Positions 24,098 through 34,044 are shown, counted from the first letter of the stretch. The stretch is DNA of 64,000 nt from Prevotella sp. (GCA_017561825.1 JAFZBK010000054.1:30938-94937); one strand, 5' to 3'. A program made the numbers and translations. Notes: generated from the sequence alone by a model not told the origin.

Positions 24098-26374
24098 ATG
24101 AAAAAAGTAGTATTAACATTGATTGTTTTCAGTTTATCGGTCATCACATCGCAAGCTCAAACCAGGGCCGACTCCCTACGTGCAGACAGCATCTACAAGT
24201 CGATGGAACTGCAAGATGTTGTTGTGGTGCAACAGAAATCGCTCGTCAAGTCGGATATCGACAAACTCACCTACGACATCGAGAGCGACCCCGATTCGAA
24301 GTCGAACACCATCCTCGAGATGCTTCGCAAGATACCGATGGTAACAGTAGATGGAGAGGACAACATCCAGGTCAACGGCTCCAGTTCGTTCAAGATCTAT
24401 GTGAACAACAAGCCCAACCAGATGATGTCTAATAATCCCAAGGAAGTGCTTAGAAGCATGCCCGCTACCAGCATCAAGAAGATCGAGGTAATCACCAACC
24501 CGGGTCCGAAGTATGATGCTGAGGGTGTGGGTGGTATCCTGAACATCATCACACACAACCAGGGTATCGAAGGATATACGGCCACCTTCAGCGGAAGCGT
24601 AAACAACCAAGGAGCCGCTGGTAGTACCTATGCTACGGTGAAGAGTGGCAAGCTGACCATGAGTGCTAATTACAATTATCAGTACTCTGATTCGCCTCGC
24701 AGTTATTCTGGCGGTAGTCGTAAGACGATAGGCAATCTCAGCGAATCATCATCAGATATTGATAACGAAGGATGGTCGGATAGTAGGAGCAATTTCCAAT
24801 ACGGAACCTTAGAAGCCAGTTACGAGATAGACACGCTGCGACTTGTTAGTGCATCGTTCGACATTTGGGGAGGTGTAAGCAAGGGCAATAGCGAGAGAAG
24901 TGTAGCAGCCACCTCGCCGCTTACACAAAACAAGCTTTACAGTTATCGTACTGTTGGTTACTCAAAGAACAATTACAAGGCTGTTTATGGTAGCATTGAC
25001 TATCAGCGTAGTTTCTCTGTACCAGAACGCCTGTTTACCTTGTCGTATAGGATTGCTACTGAGCCCGATAAAACAGACGCATATACCAATTATACTGACA
25101 TGCAGGCTGTTGACGGATGGGAGAACTTTCTGCAACGACTGAAGAATCAGCATAACGATGGTGATCAGAACACCACCGAGCACACCTTCCAAGCAGACTA
25201 TACAACCCCCTTCAGCAAGATACATACGTTGGAAACGGGTGTGAAATATATCCTGCGCAACAACAGATCGGAAGATGACCGCTACGAGCAGCTGGCCTTA
25301 AACTCCAGTGACTACACCTACGATCAAGAGCACTCTTCGCACTATAAGCATCGTAACGACATCTTGGCTGCGTATCTGGGCTACGGTCTGAAACTGAAAA
25401 AGATATCAGCTCGCTTGGGATTGCGCTACGAACATACCTTGCAGGATGTGGAGTACAAGCTGGGACGTGGTGAAGATTTCACGAAACACTTCAATGATTT
25501 CGTACCATCTGCCAGCATTGGCTACAGTTTGGCACCGACGTCCAATCTGCGTCTGGGTTATGATATGCGCATCTATCGTCCTGGTATCTGGTATCTCAAT
25601 CCTTATATCGACGACACGACTCCCACCAATATCCAGCAGGGAAACTCATTCCTCGACAGCGAGAAGAACCATACGTTCAGTCTGAGATACAGTAATTTCA
25701 CATCCAAGTTCAACATCAATCTCGCCCTGCAGCATAGTTTTACAAGAAACAGCATAGAGAGCGTGACAAAGCTGTTACTCGACACACAGATTCCAGGACT
25801 GAAGAACCCAACAGGTAAGGAAGTGCTTTATACCACCTACGAGAACATCGGTCATGTTCGAGGAACCTACCTGACCACCTACATCAATTGGAATGCCACC
25901 AAGAATACCCGAGTCTATATGAACAATCGTCTTTCATATACGGATATGAACGATGGCGGAACGCTGAGAAACCACGGATGGGACTTATATGCATATGGTG
26001 GTGCACAGCAGACACTGCCCAAGGATTGGCGACTGTCATTCAATATCTATGCATATACGCCTCGCGTAACCCTGCAAGGAAAGAGCAGCAGTTATGACGG
26101 CTATTCCTTGGGTATCCAGAAATCATGGCTGGATAAGCGTCTTAATCTGACACTCTCTGCCACAAACTTCCTGAAGAAGTATAAGAAATATAACTATACC
26201 GTGGAAGACATCTACTTCCGTTCAGACAGCTGGTCGAAAGGTGTTGTCCAGCGATTTAGCCTCAGCATCAGCTATCGCATCGGCGAGCTGAAAGCTAGTG
26301 TAAGGAAAGCCGAGCGCACCATCAGCAACGATGACGTGAAAGGCGGAGGAAGCAACAATAGCAGCGGAGAATAA
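24098..26374 (+). CDS. TonB-receptor-like outer-membrane beta-barrel protein
   Basis: 758 residues. Signal MKKVVLTLIVFSLSVITSQAQ. A plug-like domain follows at about residues 35-150: 'LQDVVVVQQKSLVKSDIDKLTYDI', 'MLRKIPMVTVDGEDNIQVNGSSSFKIYVNNKP', 'ATSIKKIEVITNPGPKYDAEGVGGILNIIT'. The remainder is barrel strands. It lacks the N-terminal carboxypeptidase-like beta-sandwich of SusC proteins and matches the OMP_b-brl_3 group. The last residues are polar, Ser/Gly/Asn-rich (KGGGSNNSSGE), not the usual aromatic end, so barrel closure lies earlier. Probably an outer-membrane transporter; substrate unknown. No SusD partner is near. Confidence 0.85.
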   Translation: MKKVVLTLIVFSLSVITSQAQTRADSLRADSIYKSMELQDVVVVQQKSLVKSDIDKLTYDIESDPDSKSNTILEMLRKIPMVTVDGEDNIQVNGSSSFKIYVNNKPNQMMSNNPKEVLRSMPATSIKKIEVITNPGPKYDAEGVGGILNIITHNQGIEGYTATFSGSVNNQGAAGSTYATVKSGKLTMSANYNYQYSDSPRSYSGGSRKTIGNLSESSSDIDNEGWSDSRSNFQYGTLEASYEIDTLRLVSASFDIWGGVSKGNSERSVAATSPLTQNKLYSYRTVGYSKNNYKAVYGSIDYQRSFSVPERLFTLSYRIATEPDKTDAYTNYTDMQAVDGWENFLQRLKNQHNDGDQNTTEHTFQADYTTPFSKIHTLETGVKYILRNNRSEDDRYEQLALNSSDYTYDQEHSSHYKHRNDILAAYLGYGLKLKKISARLGLRYEHTLQDVEYKLGRGEDFTKHFNDFVPSASIGYSLAPTSNLRLGYDMRIYRPGIWYLNPYIDDTTPTNIQQGNSFLDSEKNHTFSLRYSNFTSKFNINLALQHSFTRNSIESVTKLLLDTQIPGLKNPTGKEVLYTTYENIGHVRGTYLTTYINWNATKNTRVYMNNRLSYTDMNDGGTLRNHGWDLYAYGGAQQTLPKDWRLSFNIYAYTPRVTLQGKSSSYDGYSLGIQKSWLDKRLNLTLSATNFLKKYKKYNYTVEDIYFRSDSWSKGVVQRFSLSISYRIGELKASVRKAERTISNDDVKGGGSNNSSGE

Positions 26375-26391
26375 GAACAAAACAGATAACA

Positions 26392-26733
26392 ATGAAGAAT
26401 ATTATCACTTCAATACTAAACCACGAGCAGGCAGTATGCCCTCATTGTGGTACAAAGATTGGGTTAAGGCAAATCAAGGAGTATTTCCTGAAAGGGACTA
26501 ACCACAGCATTCAGTGCCCTAACTGTGATAGGACATTGCGCCCGAAACGGGAACCTGTAAAAATGTTCTACTGCGTATGTGCTGGTTTCCTAAGCGTGGT
26601 TATCCCCTTCTGGTTATACATCCTATTGATAGAGGATAACTTCTGGAAAGCTATATCCCTGTCAATAATTACATGTATCATTTGTATTCTCATTGTGTGT
26701 CTATTAGTCATCCGCAGGATTGAGTTTAAATAA
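26392..26733 (+). CDS. Small zinc-ribbon membrane protein
   Basis: 113 residues. Two CxxC knuckles, 'CPHCG' (about residues 17-21) and 'CPNCD' (about 43-47), form a zinc ribbon. Two membrane helices follow (VCAGFLSVVIPFWLYILLI and AISLSIITCIICILIVCLLVI). No enzymatic motif. The gene begins 17 bp after the barrel gene, so it is probably part of that operon. Function not known. Prokaryotic zinc-ribbon membrane proteins of this type are often quality-control or scaffold factors; here that is a guess. Confidence 0.7.
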   Translation: MKNIITSILNHEQAVCPHCGTKIGLRQIKEYFLKGTNHSIQCPNCDRTLRPKREPVKMFYCVCAGFLSVVIPFWLYILLIEDNFWKAISLSIITCIICILIVCLLVIRRIEFK

Positions 26734-26767
26734 AAGTATAATTATGGTTTTACATAAAACGATTAAA

Positions 26768-29437
26768 ATGGAAAAAATACGAATCAACAAGACAATGATG
26801 ACGCTTATCATTCTCTTGTTCATGTTCGGTGGGAAAGTGTCTGCCGACAACATTCAAGTACCCAATGCCGATAATGTCCTCATCTATTATAACTGGAGCA
26901 ATGATGATAAGACGGAGTTGTCTGTCACATTTAGAGGGAAATATGTAGATGATTTCAAAGACGAGTATGTCGGAGATATTGTTATCCCAGAAACTGTCGA
27001 ATATGGGGGTAAGACCTATAAGGTTACCTCAATTAGTGACGAAGCTTTCCGTTTCAACGATAAAGTGACCTCCGTGACCATTCCCAAAACCGTGAAATCT
27101 ATTGGCGTGGCTGCCTTTTGGGAATGTAGCTCCCTTACTTCCATCACACTTCCTGAGGGAATTACCCATATAGGAAAAGCCGCTTTTCATACTTGCAGTA
27201 GCCTGACTTCTGTAAAGGTGATGTGTAGTCCTTCCTATGATAACTATATCTTCGATGATTGCTATCTAATAAAAGAGGTGTCTTTTGATTGCGAGACAGT
27301 TGTACCCTTGTTTTCTTCGAAGAAAACTATAGAGACCGTTCATCTGTCAGATAGGGTTACAGCTATCAGTGATTATGCTTTTGGGGGATGTACTGCACTC
27401 AAATCGATCACACTGCCTGAGCATCTTACAACTATCGGCTATATGGCATTTAGTGGTTGCGAGAGTCTTCAGTCGATTAACATTCCACAAAGTGTTAACA
27501 CGATTGGAGATCGGGCGTTCGAGCAGTGCGGAATCACCTCCATCACGATTCCCGGAAATGGTGAGACGACCATCGGCGAACAGGCTTTTGGTGAATGTGA
27601 TTATATCAAGTCTATTCATATCGGTGATGGCGTGAAGGAGATTGGCAATAACGCTTTCTATGGATGCGATCAAGCCAAGACGCTTGTTATCGGCAATCAT
27701 GTGACGAATATTGGTGCTCAGGCCTTCGCCTATTGTGCCTTTGAGACGGTTACCATGGGCAGTGGTGTCAAGTTTGTGGGTCAGGGTGCTTTTTTCTCTT
27801 GGCACGAATTGAACACCCTCCGTATATCTGATCTGTCAGCCTGGTGCGGCATCACCTTCGATGACTTTGAAGCAAACCCCTTGTCATTGACAGGGCATCT
27901 CTATCTGGGTGACAACGAAATCACGGATATGGTTATTCCTGAGGGAACAACGGTCATCAAGCCCAAGGCGTTCAGTAACGGCAAAGGATTCACATCGGTT
28001 GTGATTCCAGGCAGTGTGAAGACCATTGGCGACAATGCCTTCGTGGGGTGTGAAAACATCACTTCTGTCACCTTCAACGAAGGAACGGAGTATATCGAAC
28101 GATATGCCTTCATGGGGTGTAGAAGTATCAAGGAGCTAACCATTCCCAATAGTGTGACAGAACTTGGCGAGATGGCTTTCGGTGATTGTCCAACCCTGAC
28201 ATCGGTGAAGTTAGGCAATGGTCTGACATCGACAGGCGATGGGACTTTCGAAAGTTGTACCAGCCTGAAAACCGTGCAGCTGCCTTCGAACCTGAAGACC
28301 ATTGGTTGTGGTGCGTTTGGAAGATGCGAGCAGTTAGTAACCCTTTACCTGCCTGAAAGTTTGGAGACGATTGGAGAACGAGCCTTTGTGGAATCAGGTT
28401 TGGAGTCCATCAGTCTGCCCGATAACGTGACGACAATCGAGCGGTATGCCTTTTTTTGCTCGGCACTGAAGTCTATCGTTATTGGCAAGAACCTCACATC
28501 TATCGGCATGTCTGCCTTTGAGAATTGCTTTGGTCTGACGGCTGTCCATGTTCCCAACGTGGCAACATGGTGCAGAATCAGTTTTGAAGACAAGGCTGCT
28601 AATCCACTATTCTATGCCGAGCATCTATATGTAAACAATGAAGAGATTACCGACTTGACTATTCCTGACGAGATTACAGAATTAGGGAACTGGGCTTTTT
28701 TCTGTTTCTCTGGTCTCAAGTCTGTCACCATACCAGGTACTATGACTACCATGGGAGTGGAAACGTTCAGTGATTGTTATCAGTTGGAAACGGTGACCCT
28801 TGGCGATGGAGTTGGTCTGGGTGATTATGCTTTCAATCACTGCATAAATCTGTCGCAGGTCAACTTCCTTGGTACCATTGGCCAGTTCGACATGTACGCC
28901 TTCGCCTATTGCCCCAATCTGAAATCTGTGGAGTTCAAACCTGGCACAACCACCATCGGTAATGCAGCCTTCGAAGGATGCACGGGATTAGAGTCTGTTA
29001 TCATCCCCGATGGTGTACTCACAATTGAACCGAATTGCTTTAGAGGGTGTGAGAGTCTGACATCCATTGCCATACCCGAGAGTGTGACAAGCATAGGTGT
29101 AAGTTTTATTATTTTTTGTACGGCAATGACCGATCTATACGTCCATCATACCACACCTCTTGTAATTGGTAACAAGACCTTTGATGAGGAATTGAAGCAG
29201 CACATCACCTTACACGTGCCGACTGGCAGTAAGGATGCGTACAGTTCATCACCTTATTGGAAGGATTTCTATAGAATCGTTGATGATATCACACCCACTG
29301 GCATCTCTACGGTCATGACTGCTTCGGATGACGCTATGATCTTCGATACAAATGGTCAACACATTGGTCACCTTCAGCATGGCATCAATATCGTTAAGAA
29401 GAAGGATGGCCAAGTAGTTAAAGTGTTCAGGAAATAA
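26768..29437 (+). CDS. BspA-like leucine-rich repeat surface protein
   Basis: 889 residues from the ATG at 26768. The frame opens at 26720 within the previous gene, so ATG 26744 or 26768 are the realistic starts; 26768 gives a clean signal (MTLIILLFMFGGKVSADN). The body is about 25 LRR_5 (Treponema pallidum-type) repeats of the form 'I-x-x-x-A-F-x-x-C-x-x-L-x-S-I-x-I-P', e.g. 'IGVAAFWECSSLTSITLPEGITHIG'. The C-terminal region (GISTVMTASDDAMIFDTNGQ then GINIVKKKDGQVVKV) is a short beta-domain of the type used for surface sorting in Prevotella. Homologues bind host matrix or mediate coaggregation. Secretion by T9SS is plausible but not shown by the sequence. Confidence 0.87.
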   Translation: MEKIRINKTMMTLIILLFMFGGKVSADNIQVPNADNVLIYYNWSNDDKTELSVTFRGKYVDDFKDEYVGDIVIPETVEYGGKTYKVTSISDEAFRFNDKVTSVTIPKTVKSIGVAAFWECSSLTSITLPEGITHIGKAAFHTCSSLTSVKVMCSPSYDNYIFDDCYLIKEVSFDCETVVPLFSSKKTIETVHLSDRVTAISDYAFGGCTALKSITLPEHLTTIGYMAFSGCESLQSINIPQSVNTIGDRAFEQCGITSITIPGNGETTIGEQAFGECDYIKSIHIGDGVKEIGNNAFYGCDQAKTLVIGNHVTNIGAQAFAYCAFETVTMGSGVKFVGQGAFFSWHELNTLRISDLSAWCGITFDDFEANPLSLTGHLYLGDNEITDMVIPEGTTVIKPKAFSNGKGFTSVVIPGSVKTIGDNAFVGCENITSVTFNEGTEYIERYAFMGCRSIKELTIPNSVTELGEMAFGDCPTLTSVKLGNGLTSTGDGTFESCTSLKTVQLPSNLKTIGCGAFGRCEQLVTLYLPESLETIGERAFVESGLESISLPDNVTTIERYAFFCSALKSIVIGKNLTSIGMSAFENCFGLTAVHVPNVATWCRISFEDKAANPLFYAEHLYVNNEEITDLTIPDEITELGNWAFFCFSGLKSVTIPGTMTTMGVETFSDCYQLETVTLGDGVGLGDYAFNHCINLSQVNFLGTIGQFDMYAFAYCPNLKSVEFKPGTTTIGNAAFEGCTGLESVIIPDGVLTIEPNCFRGCESLTSIAIPESVTSIGVSFIIFCTAMTDLYVHHTTPLVIGNKTFDEELKQHITLHVPTGSKDAYSSSPYWKDFYRIVDDITPTGISTVMTASDDAMIFDTNGQHIGHLQHGINIVKKKDGQVVKVFRK

Positions 29438-29449
29438 AAACAGATTACA

Positions 29450-31474
29450 ATGAAGAAAGCTATCATCATCTCATTGCTCGCCCTTGTCTCGATAACAGGA
29501 CTGGCACAGAACAAAATCGGAATCCTCGCAGGAACCATGTGGCGCAACGAACAAACAGGCGACTGGGACATTGGATTCACGGAGAAGTATGCCATATACG
29601 ACTGTCGTCTATGGGATTATGGCAACCTCAAACGAATGAACGATAAGTTCGAGGTGACGCTGGTCAATCACGACGAGCGTATAAAGGTGACCATCGGAGC
29701 ACAAAAAGACGAGAAACGACAGATGACGATAGTTTCAAGTTCCAAGTCACAAGTTCCAAGGGGGAAGAAGCAGATCTATTCGCTAATCACCTCCAAAACG
29801 CTACCTAACTATCCTACCAAGGACTTATCTCCTTTCAAGGATAATGGCTATCGCGAGGGGGATACAGCTACGATTGTTGGCTGGCTGAAGGATCTCCCCA
29901 GGGAGGTGCTCGACAAGAACCGGAAGTTCGAGATAAACAACCTGTATAACATCTTTACGAATACCCCAACCACTGTCAGCGGTGATATCGACGACGAGGG
30001 GCACTTCATCATCAAGGTTCCTGTAGAGAACGCCAAGGAGGTGTATGCCGACTGGCGGAGAAGTCGTCTGCAAACCGTCTTGGAACCTGGCGAGACCTAT
30101 TTCTTCCTGTTGGACGGGAAGACCAACCAACGACTGTTCATGGGGCGCAATGCCCGGTTACAGAACGAGCTGCTTGCCCATACATTCAGGGGGGCGTATA
30201 ATCAGACCGATGAGCATGGTTTGTCTGACGAGCAGTTACTGGCGTATAAAGACCAGTGGGTTGGCATGTATGAAAAGAATAATGGCTTGATCGACTCCGT
30301 TCTGAACGCGAACCCTACCCTATCCCGTAAGTACGAGGACTACCATCGCATGAACAATCTCTGCACCATGGCACAGGAACTGACGCAGAGCAGGATGTAT
30401 GGCGCCAGCGGGAAACTACCCCAGGCGGTCAAGGACTATGTCAACACCACGCTATGGTCAAACATCATCAAGCCCTACACCATATCCCGAGAGATGAGCT
30501 GGCTCATCTACTACTATTCCTTGATGGCCGAGGAAGACAATCCTATGATGCAGCAAAGCAGAACGTTCGATGCCAACACCCTGCTCAAGATGGTAGAGAG
30601 TGGCGAGTTCAAAGCGTCAGACAAAGACATCGCTTTCCTCATGAGATGGCAAAAGCTCATCGAACAGCTCAAGCAGGCAAACAAGACAGAGATACCTGTC
30701 ATCGAAGAGCAGAATAAGGCGCTCATTGAAGAAGTGAACGAATTTGCACAAAGACCTGATGTACAGACGGCCATGAACAACTACTTCAGTGCGTTCATGA
30801 ATGAGGTGAAGATGAAGGCTGAGGCCACGGATGCCGTCTTTACCGACCCAGTTCTGCGCGATATTGCCAAGTCGCAGATGCTCACATCCCACTTACAACT
30901 AATCCGAGTTCCGCTCACCCCCGACTGCATCGAGGTGCTCCAAGAGATACAACTGTCGGCAGCAAGAAACGCCGTACTGGCAGAAAGCAACAAATTCGTT
31001 ATGGTTCAGCAGACCGAACTGCCCTCCCCCGCTAGTCTGCGCCCATCATCAGATGTGGAAGGACTGACAGACGGCGAGGCAATCTTCCGCAAGATCGTGG
31101 AACCCTTCAAGGGACGAATCGTCTATCTGGACATCTGGGGAACATGGTGCGGACCCTGCAGGGAGAAACTGGCAGAATCGCCCTTTGTGAAGAGTCAACT
31201 GAAGGATTTCGACATCGTTTACCTCTATCTGGCCAACCACAGTCCTGAGGATGCTTGGAAGAGTGTCATCAAGGAGTATGATCTGACTGGCGAGAACTGT
31301 GTCCACTACAACCTGCCCGCCGCGCAGCAACGTGCTGTCGAAGAGTTCCTGAAGGTCGAGGGCTTCCCCACCTACAAGCTCATCGACAAGCAGGGTAATA
31401 TCCATGACCTGGAGTGGCTCCACACCAGCAACATGACCCTCTTCAAAGAAACCCTCAGCGAGTTGAGCAAGTAA
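29450..31474 (+). CDS. TlpA-type thioredoxin-like periplasmic protein with large N-terminal domain
   Basis: 674 residues. Signal peptide MKKAIIISLLALVSITGLAQ. About 500 residues of unknown beta/alpha-helical sequence precede a C-terminal thioredoxin fold with the redox motif 'WGTWCGPCREK' (about residue 565) and a cis-Pro loop 'EGFPTYKLI'. Such TlpA-family proteins keep periplasmic thiols reduced or oxidised, often for cytochrome assembly. The N-terminal domain holds an in-frame heptanucleotide repeat (29736-29760, encoding SSSKSQVPRG), which looks like a late insertion. The 3'-terminal 87 bp recur, with two stop codons, at 52361-52447. It begins 12 bp after the BspA-like gene. Confidence 0.82.
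   Translation: MKKAIIISLLALVSITGLAQNKIGILAGTMWRNEQTGDWDIGFTEKYAIYDCRLWDYGNLKRMNDKFEVTLVNHDERIKVTIGAQKDEKRQMTIVSSSKSQVPRGKKQIYSLITSKTLPNYPTKDLSPFKDNGYREGDTATIVGWLKDLPREVLDKNRKFEINNLYNIFTNTPTTVSGDIDDEGHFIIKVPVENAKEVYADWRRSRLQTVLEPGETYFFLLDGKTNQRLFMGRNARLQNELLAHTFRGAYNQTDEHGLSDEQLLAYKDQWVGMYEKNNGLIDSVLNANPTLSRKYEDYHRMNNLCTMAQELTQSRMYGASGKLPQAVKDYVNTTLWSNIIKPYTISREMSWLIYYYSLMAEEDNPMMQQSRTFDANTLLKMVESGEFKASDKDIAFLMRWQKLIEQLKQANKTEIPVIEEQNKALIEEVNEFAQRPDVQTAMNNYFSAFMNEVKMKAEATDAVFTDPVLRDIAKSQMLTSHLQLIRVPLTPDCIEVLQEIQLSAARNAVLAESNKFVMVQQTELPSPASLRPSSDVEGLTDGEAIFRKIVEPFKGRIVYLDIWGTWCGPCREKLAESPFVKSQLKDFDIVYLYLANHSPEDAWKSVIKEYDLTGENCVHYNLPAAQQRAVEEFLKVEGFPTYKLIDKQGNIHDLEWLHTSNMTLFKETLSELSK
29736..29760 (+). 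repeat. Heptanucleotide tandem repeat inside the tlpA-like gene
   Basis: CAAGTTC (29736-29742), CAAGTCA (29743-29749), CAAGTTC (29750-29756) and CAAG (29757-29760). One unit more or less would shift the frame. The repeat class resembles the CAACTGT array in uxuA at 50412. Confidence 0.75.
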
Positions 31475-31510
31475 GGAGAAGAAGGTGTCAGGAAACCGTT
31501 TCAATTTGGG

Positions 31511-31576
31511 TATAGGCGAAAGATTGTTTGGCTATAGGCGCACGATCGTTTGGCTATAGGCAAACGATGGGAAAAC
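31511..31576. repeat. 22-bp tandem repeat, about three copies
   Basis: Three consecutive 22-bp units start with TATAGG at 31511, 31533 and 31555. The second unit holds CACGATCGTTTG, close to the palindrome CAAACGATCGTTTG. Units differ at several positions. Located 36 bp after the tlpA-like stop codon; intergenic. Confidence 0.7.
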
Positions 31577-31671
31577 GGCACTTTTCTCCCTTATTCCTGA
31601 TGGTATTACCCCAGTAAGTCCTATGATAATGCCCTCCAATACCACACATATTATACTGAAATACAGCAAAT

Positions 31672-31701
31672 GGTCACATGGTCACAGCTGTGACCGTGAC
31701 C
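31672..31701. repeat. Nested palindrome (GGTCAC family)
   Basis: A perfect 16-bp palindrome, GGTCACAGCTGTGACC (31680-31695), lies inside outer arms GGTCAC (31672-31677) and GTGACC (31696-31701). It could form a long cruciform or RNA hairpin, or bind a dimeric protein. No T-run follows, so it is not a typical terminator. The 31475-31796 gap contains no gene. Confidence 0.7.
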
Positions 31702-31800
31702 GTTTTACAGAACATAAAAGAAGACATTTTGTCTTATCTATTCTGAACAAGTTGACACTTTACTGGAATCGGTAACTAATAGGAATCATATAACAACAAA

Positions 31801-31824
31801 AGAGGGTGAGAAAACTCACCCTCT
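31801..31824 (-). terminator. Intrinsic terminator of the PpiD-like gene
   Basis: Perfect 10-bp stem AGAGGGTGAG (31801-31810), loop AAAA, CTCACCCTCT (31815-31824), with A-rich and T-rich flanks (CAACAAA before, TTTGTTGT after). It sits 30 bp after the minus-strand stop codon and may act for both strands. Confidence 0.8.
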
Positions 31825-31854
31825 TTGTTGTATTGTATGCCGTACGCTGTTCTC

Positions 31855-34002
31855 TTAGAAGAACAGATAACGGTTATCAGTGACGTTAGCCTTCATGATG
31901 AGTTCCTGCATGAAGTTACCTGCACGCTGCAGAGCCTTCTGCTGAGCCTGCTGCTCGTACTTCTTCGCATCGTACTTGCTGTCAGCACGACGCTGCTGGT
32001 CGAGCACCTGTACGAAGTAAACACCTGCATTACCCTTGATGGGACGCGGACAGAACGCACCCTTCTTGGTTCCTGCCACAGCACCGCTCAGTGCGGGCTC
32101 GCTAGCACCAGTCTCCTGAACGAATACAGGAGCGGCGAAGGTGATCTGATCAACACGAACCACTTCCCCACCCTTGTTACGGGCGTCAGCCATGGTCTTC
32201 ACATTCTTCACGTCGGTAAGGATTTTCTCTGCCTTCTTATCCTTCAGTACCTCTGTCTTGAGGTAGTTCTTCAGGTCCTCATTATTCTCATAGCTGAGAT
32301 AGCCCTTCGGGTTGACGTTGTTAAGAGCAACAACCAGAAGATGGTCGTTGGTGCCGCACTCATAGAGAGGAGACACATTGCCCTTCTTACCCTCGAACAC
32401 CCACTTCAAAGCATCACGTGTGGCAGGGATACCAGCGATGTAGTGCTCTGAGTTGCTCACACCCTGACGATCCTGTACCTGATATCCGTACTTGGCAGCA
32501 TTCTTCTCAAGCTCCTCTAACGACTGACTCTCGCTAACGAACTGTGAGAACTTGTTATAAGCTGCATTGTAGGTATCCTTAGAGAAATCGATGGTCTTCT
32601 TGATAACAGCTGCCACATACTTCATGTTTATACCTGTACGACCAGTAACCTGAAGGATCACATTACCATTGGTCATCTCAATATTATTGAGCGCATTCAC
32701 AGAAGCTGTGTTCAGCGTATTGATGTACTTACGGGTATCCACATCCATAGAAGGAGCTGACTCGTACTCTCGACTGGTCATCCAAGTCTTCTGACCTGTC
32801 TGGCCGGATTTCTTAGCGATGGTTTCGAAATCAGCACCAGCCTGCAGAGCCTGATAGATGCTGTCGGCAGCCTTGCGGGTCGCAGCAACATCTTCACGAG
32901 CCACCTGGATGAGACGATACTCGATAGAGTCGGCCAACTGCTGCTTAGAGTAGAGTTTTACTACGTTCAGTGTATTATCCTCCTTGTTCTCGATGGGAGC
33001 AGAAGTGCTACCAGCTGACAGAGAGTCGAGACGTGCTGCGATATCGCGAGGGAAAGCAGAACGTGTGAGGGGAACACCGAGATAAGGAACGAGAGAAGCA
33101 CTCTTACGTACGATCTCTGTAGGATCATCAGCTGTAACCAACTGGTCACGCAGCTCCTGGATGTCCTTGTCAATAGCGGCACGGTCGGCAGCAGAAGCAG
33201 TAACCTGCAAATCTACGAACTTGATGTCGCGTGTCTCCTCTACCTGTCTGAAGCGTGCTTTCAGCTCCTCATACTTAGCCTTGATGTCAGCATCGGTAAC
33301 TTCAACCTTATTGTCGTTAATCTTGCTATAGGGGAAGGCAACGAGATTCACAGAGTTCTCCAATGTCTCATCTGTATATGCCTGCTGAGCCTCGATGGGG
33401 TTAGAAATGAGACAAGCACCGAGCAGTGCCTGGTACTTCTGAGCGAGCAGCTGCTGACGGATGTTCTTCTCAAGGAATGTCCAGTAGTTATAGAGCGTGC
33501 GATACTGCTCAGCCACCTGTGCATCGGTTTTCTTGGCCTTGTCGTACTCTGCCAGGAACTGCTTCAGTGAATTGGCATCGAAACGACCAGTCTGCTGGTT
33601 CACAAACGGTGTCTGCAACAACATGGGGTTCGTACCCTCTTGGAGCAGATTCTGCATCTCCTCATCTGTTACGGTGAGACCCAGTTTCTTGGCTTCAGCT
33701 TCGAACACTGTATTCTGAATGAACTGGTTCCATACCATATCCTTCACCTGATTAGCCTCAGCGTCGGTGAGGTTGTCGCGGCCCTGTGTCATCTTGATGA
33801 CGTCGGTGTATTCATCGACAAGGTTTTGGTATTCCTGTACATCGATTTTTTTACCTAACACTTCGCCTACGCGCTGACGCTCCTGGTTCTTGAGAGAATC
33901 ACAAGAGCGGAACAGCTCCTCGGCAATGAATGCGAAAAGGGCCAATCCGATTACCGTTACGAGGACCGGACCCCAGCTTCTAATTTTTCCAATTGCTGCC
34001 AT
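31855..34002 (-). CDS. PpiD/SurA-like peptidyl-prolyl isomerase (membrane-anchored foldase)
   Basis: 715 residues. One N-terminal membrane helix (WGPVLVTVIGLALFAFIAEELF) anchors the protein, with the rest in the periplasm. A SurA-type N-terminal chaperone region (residues about 35-230: 'VGEVLGKKIDVQEYQNLVDEY', 'VWNQFIQNTVFEAEAKKLGL', 'EYDKAKKTDAQVAEQYRTLYNYWTFLEKNIRQQL') is followed by parvulin-like domains ('VAREDVAATRKAADSIYQALQAGADFETIAKKSG'), and a second related region near the C-terminus. Helps outer-membrane and secreted proteins fold. First gene reached after the terminator; the unit runs OMP-LptC-CorC-PpiD. A -7 box (TAATTTTG on the minus strand, 34089-34096) gives it its own promoter. 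Confidence 0.85.
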   Translation of the reverse strand: MAAIGKIRSWGPVLVTVIGLALFAFIAEELFRSCDSLKNQERQRVGEVLGKKIDVQEYQNLVDEYTDVIKMTQGRDNLTDAEANQVKDMVWNQFIQNTVFEAEAKKLGLTVTDEEMQNLLQEGTNPMLLQTPFVNQQTGRFDANSLKQFLAEYDKAKKTDAQVAEQYRTLYNYWTFLEKNIRQQLLAQKYQALLGACLISNPIEAQQAYTDETLENSVNLVAFPYSKINDNKVEVTDADIKAKYEELKARFRQVEETRDIKFVDLQVTASAADRAAIDKDIQELRDQLVTADDPTEIVRKSASLVPYLGVPLTRSAFPRDIAARLDSLSAGSTSAPIENKEDNTLNVVKLYSKQQLADSIEYRLIQVAREDVAATRKAADSIYQALQAGADFETIAKKSGQTGQKTWMTSREYESAPSMDVDTRKYINTLNTASVNALNNIEMTNGNVILQVTGRTGINMKYVAAVIKKTIDFSKDTYNAAYNKFSQFVSESQSLEELEKNAAKYGYQVQDRQGVSNSEHYIAGIPATRDALKWVFEGKKGNVSPLYECGTNDHLLVVALNNVNPKGYLSYENNEDLKNYLKTEVLKDKKAEKILTDVKNVKTMADARNKGGEVVRVDQITFAAPVFVQETGASEPALSGAVAGTKKGAFCPRPIKGNAGVYFVQVLDQQRRADSKYDAKKYEQQAQQKALQRAGNFMQELIMKANVTDNRYLFF

Positions 34003-34044
34003 TTCTTATTATTTGTTTTTTTATTGTTATTATTCTCTTTTCAT

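Noticed and set aside
26900-29200. Repeats in the BspA-like gene as a possible CRISPR or satellite
   Set aside because: They are protein-level leucine-rich repeats of about 23 residues with much DNA change; no spacer structure.
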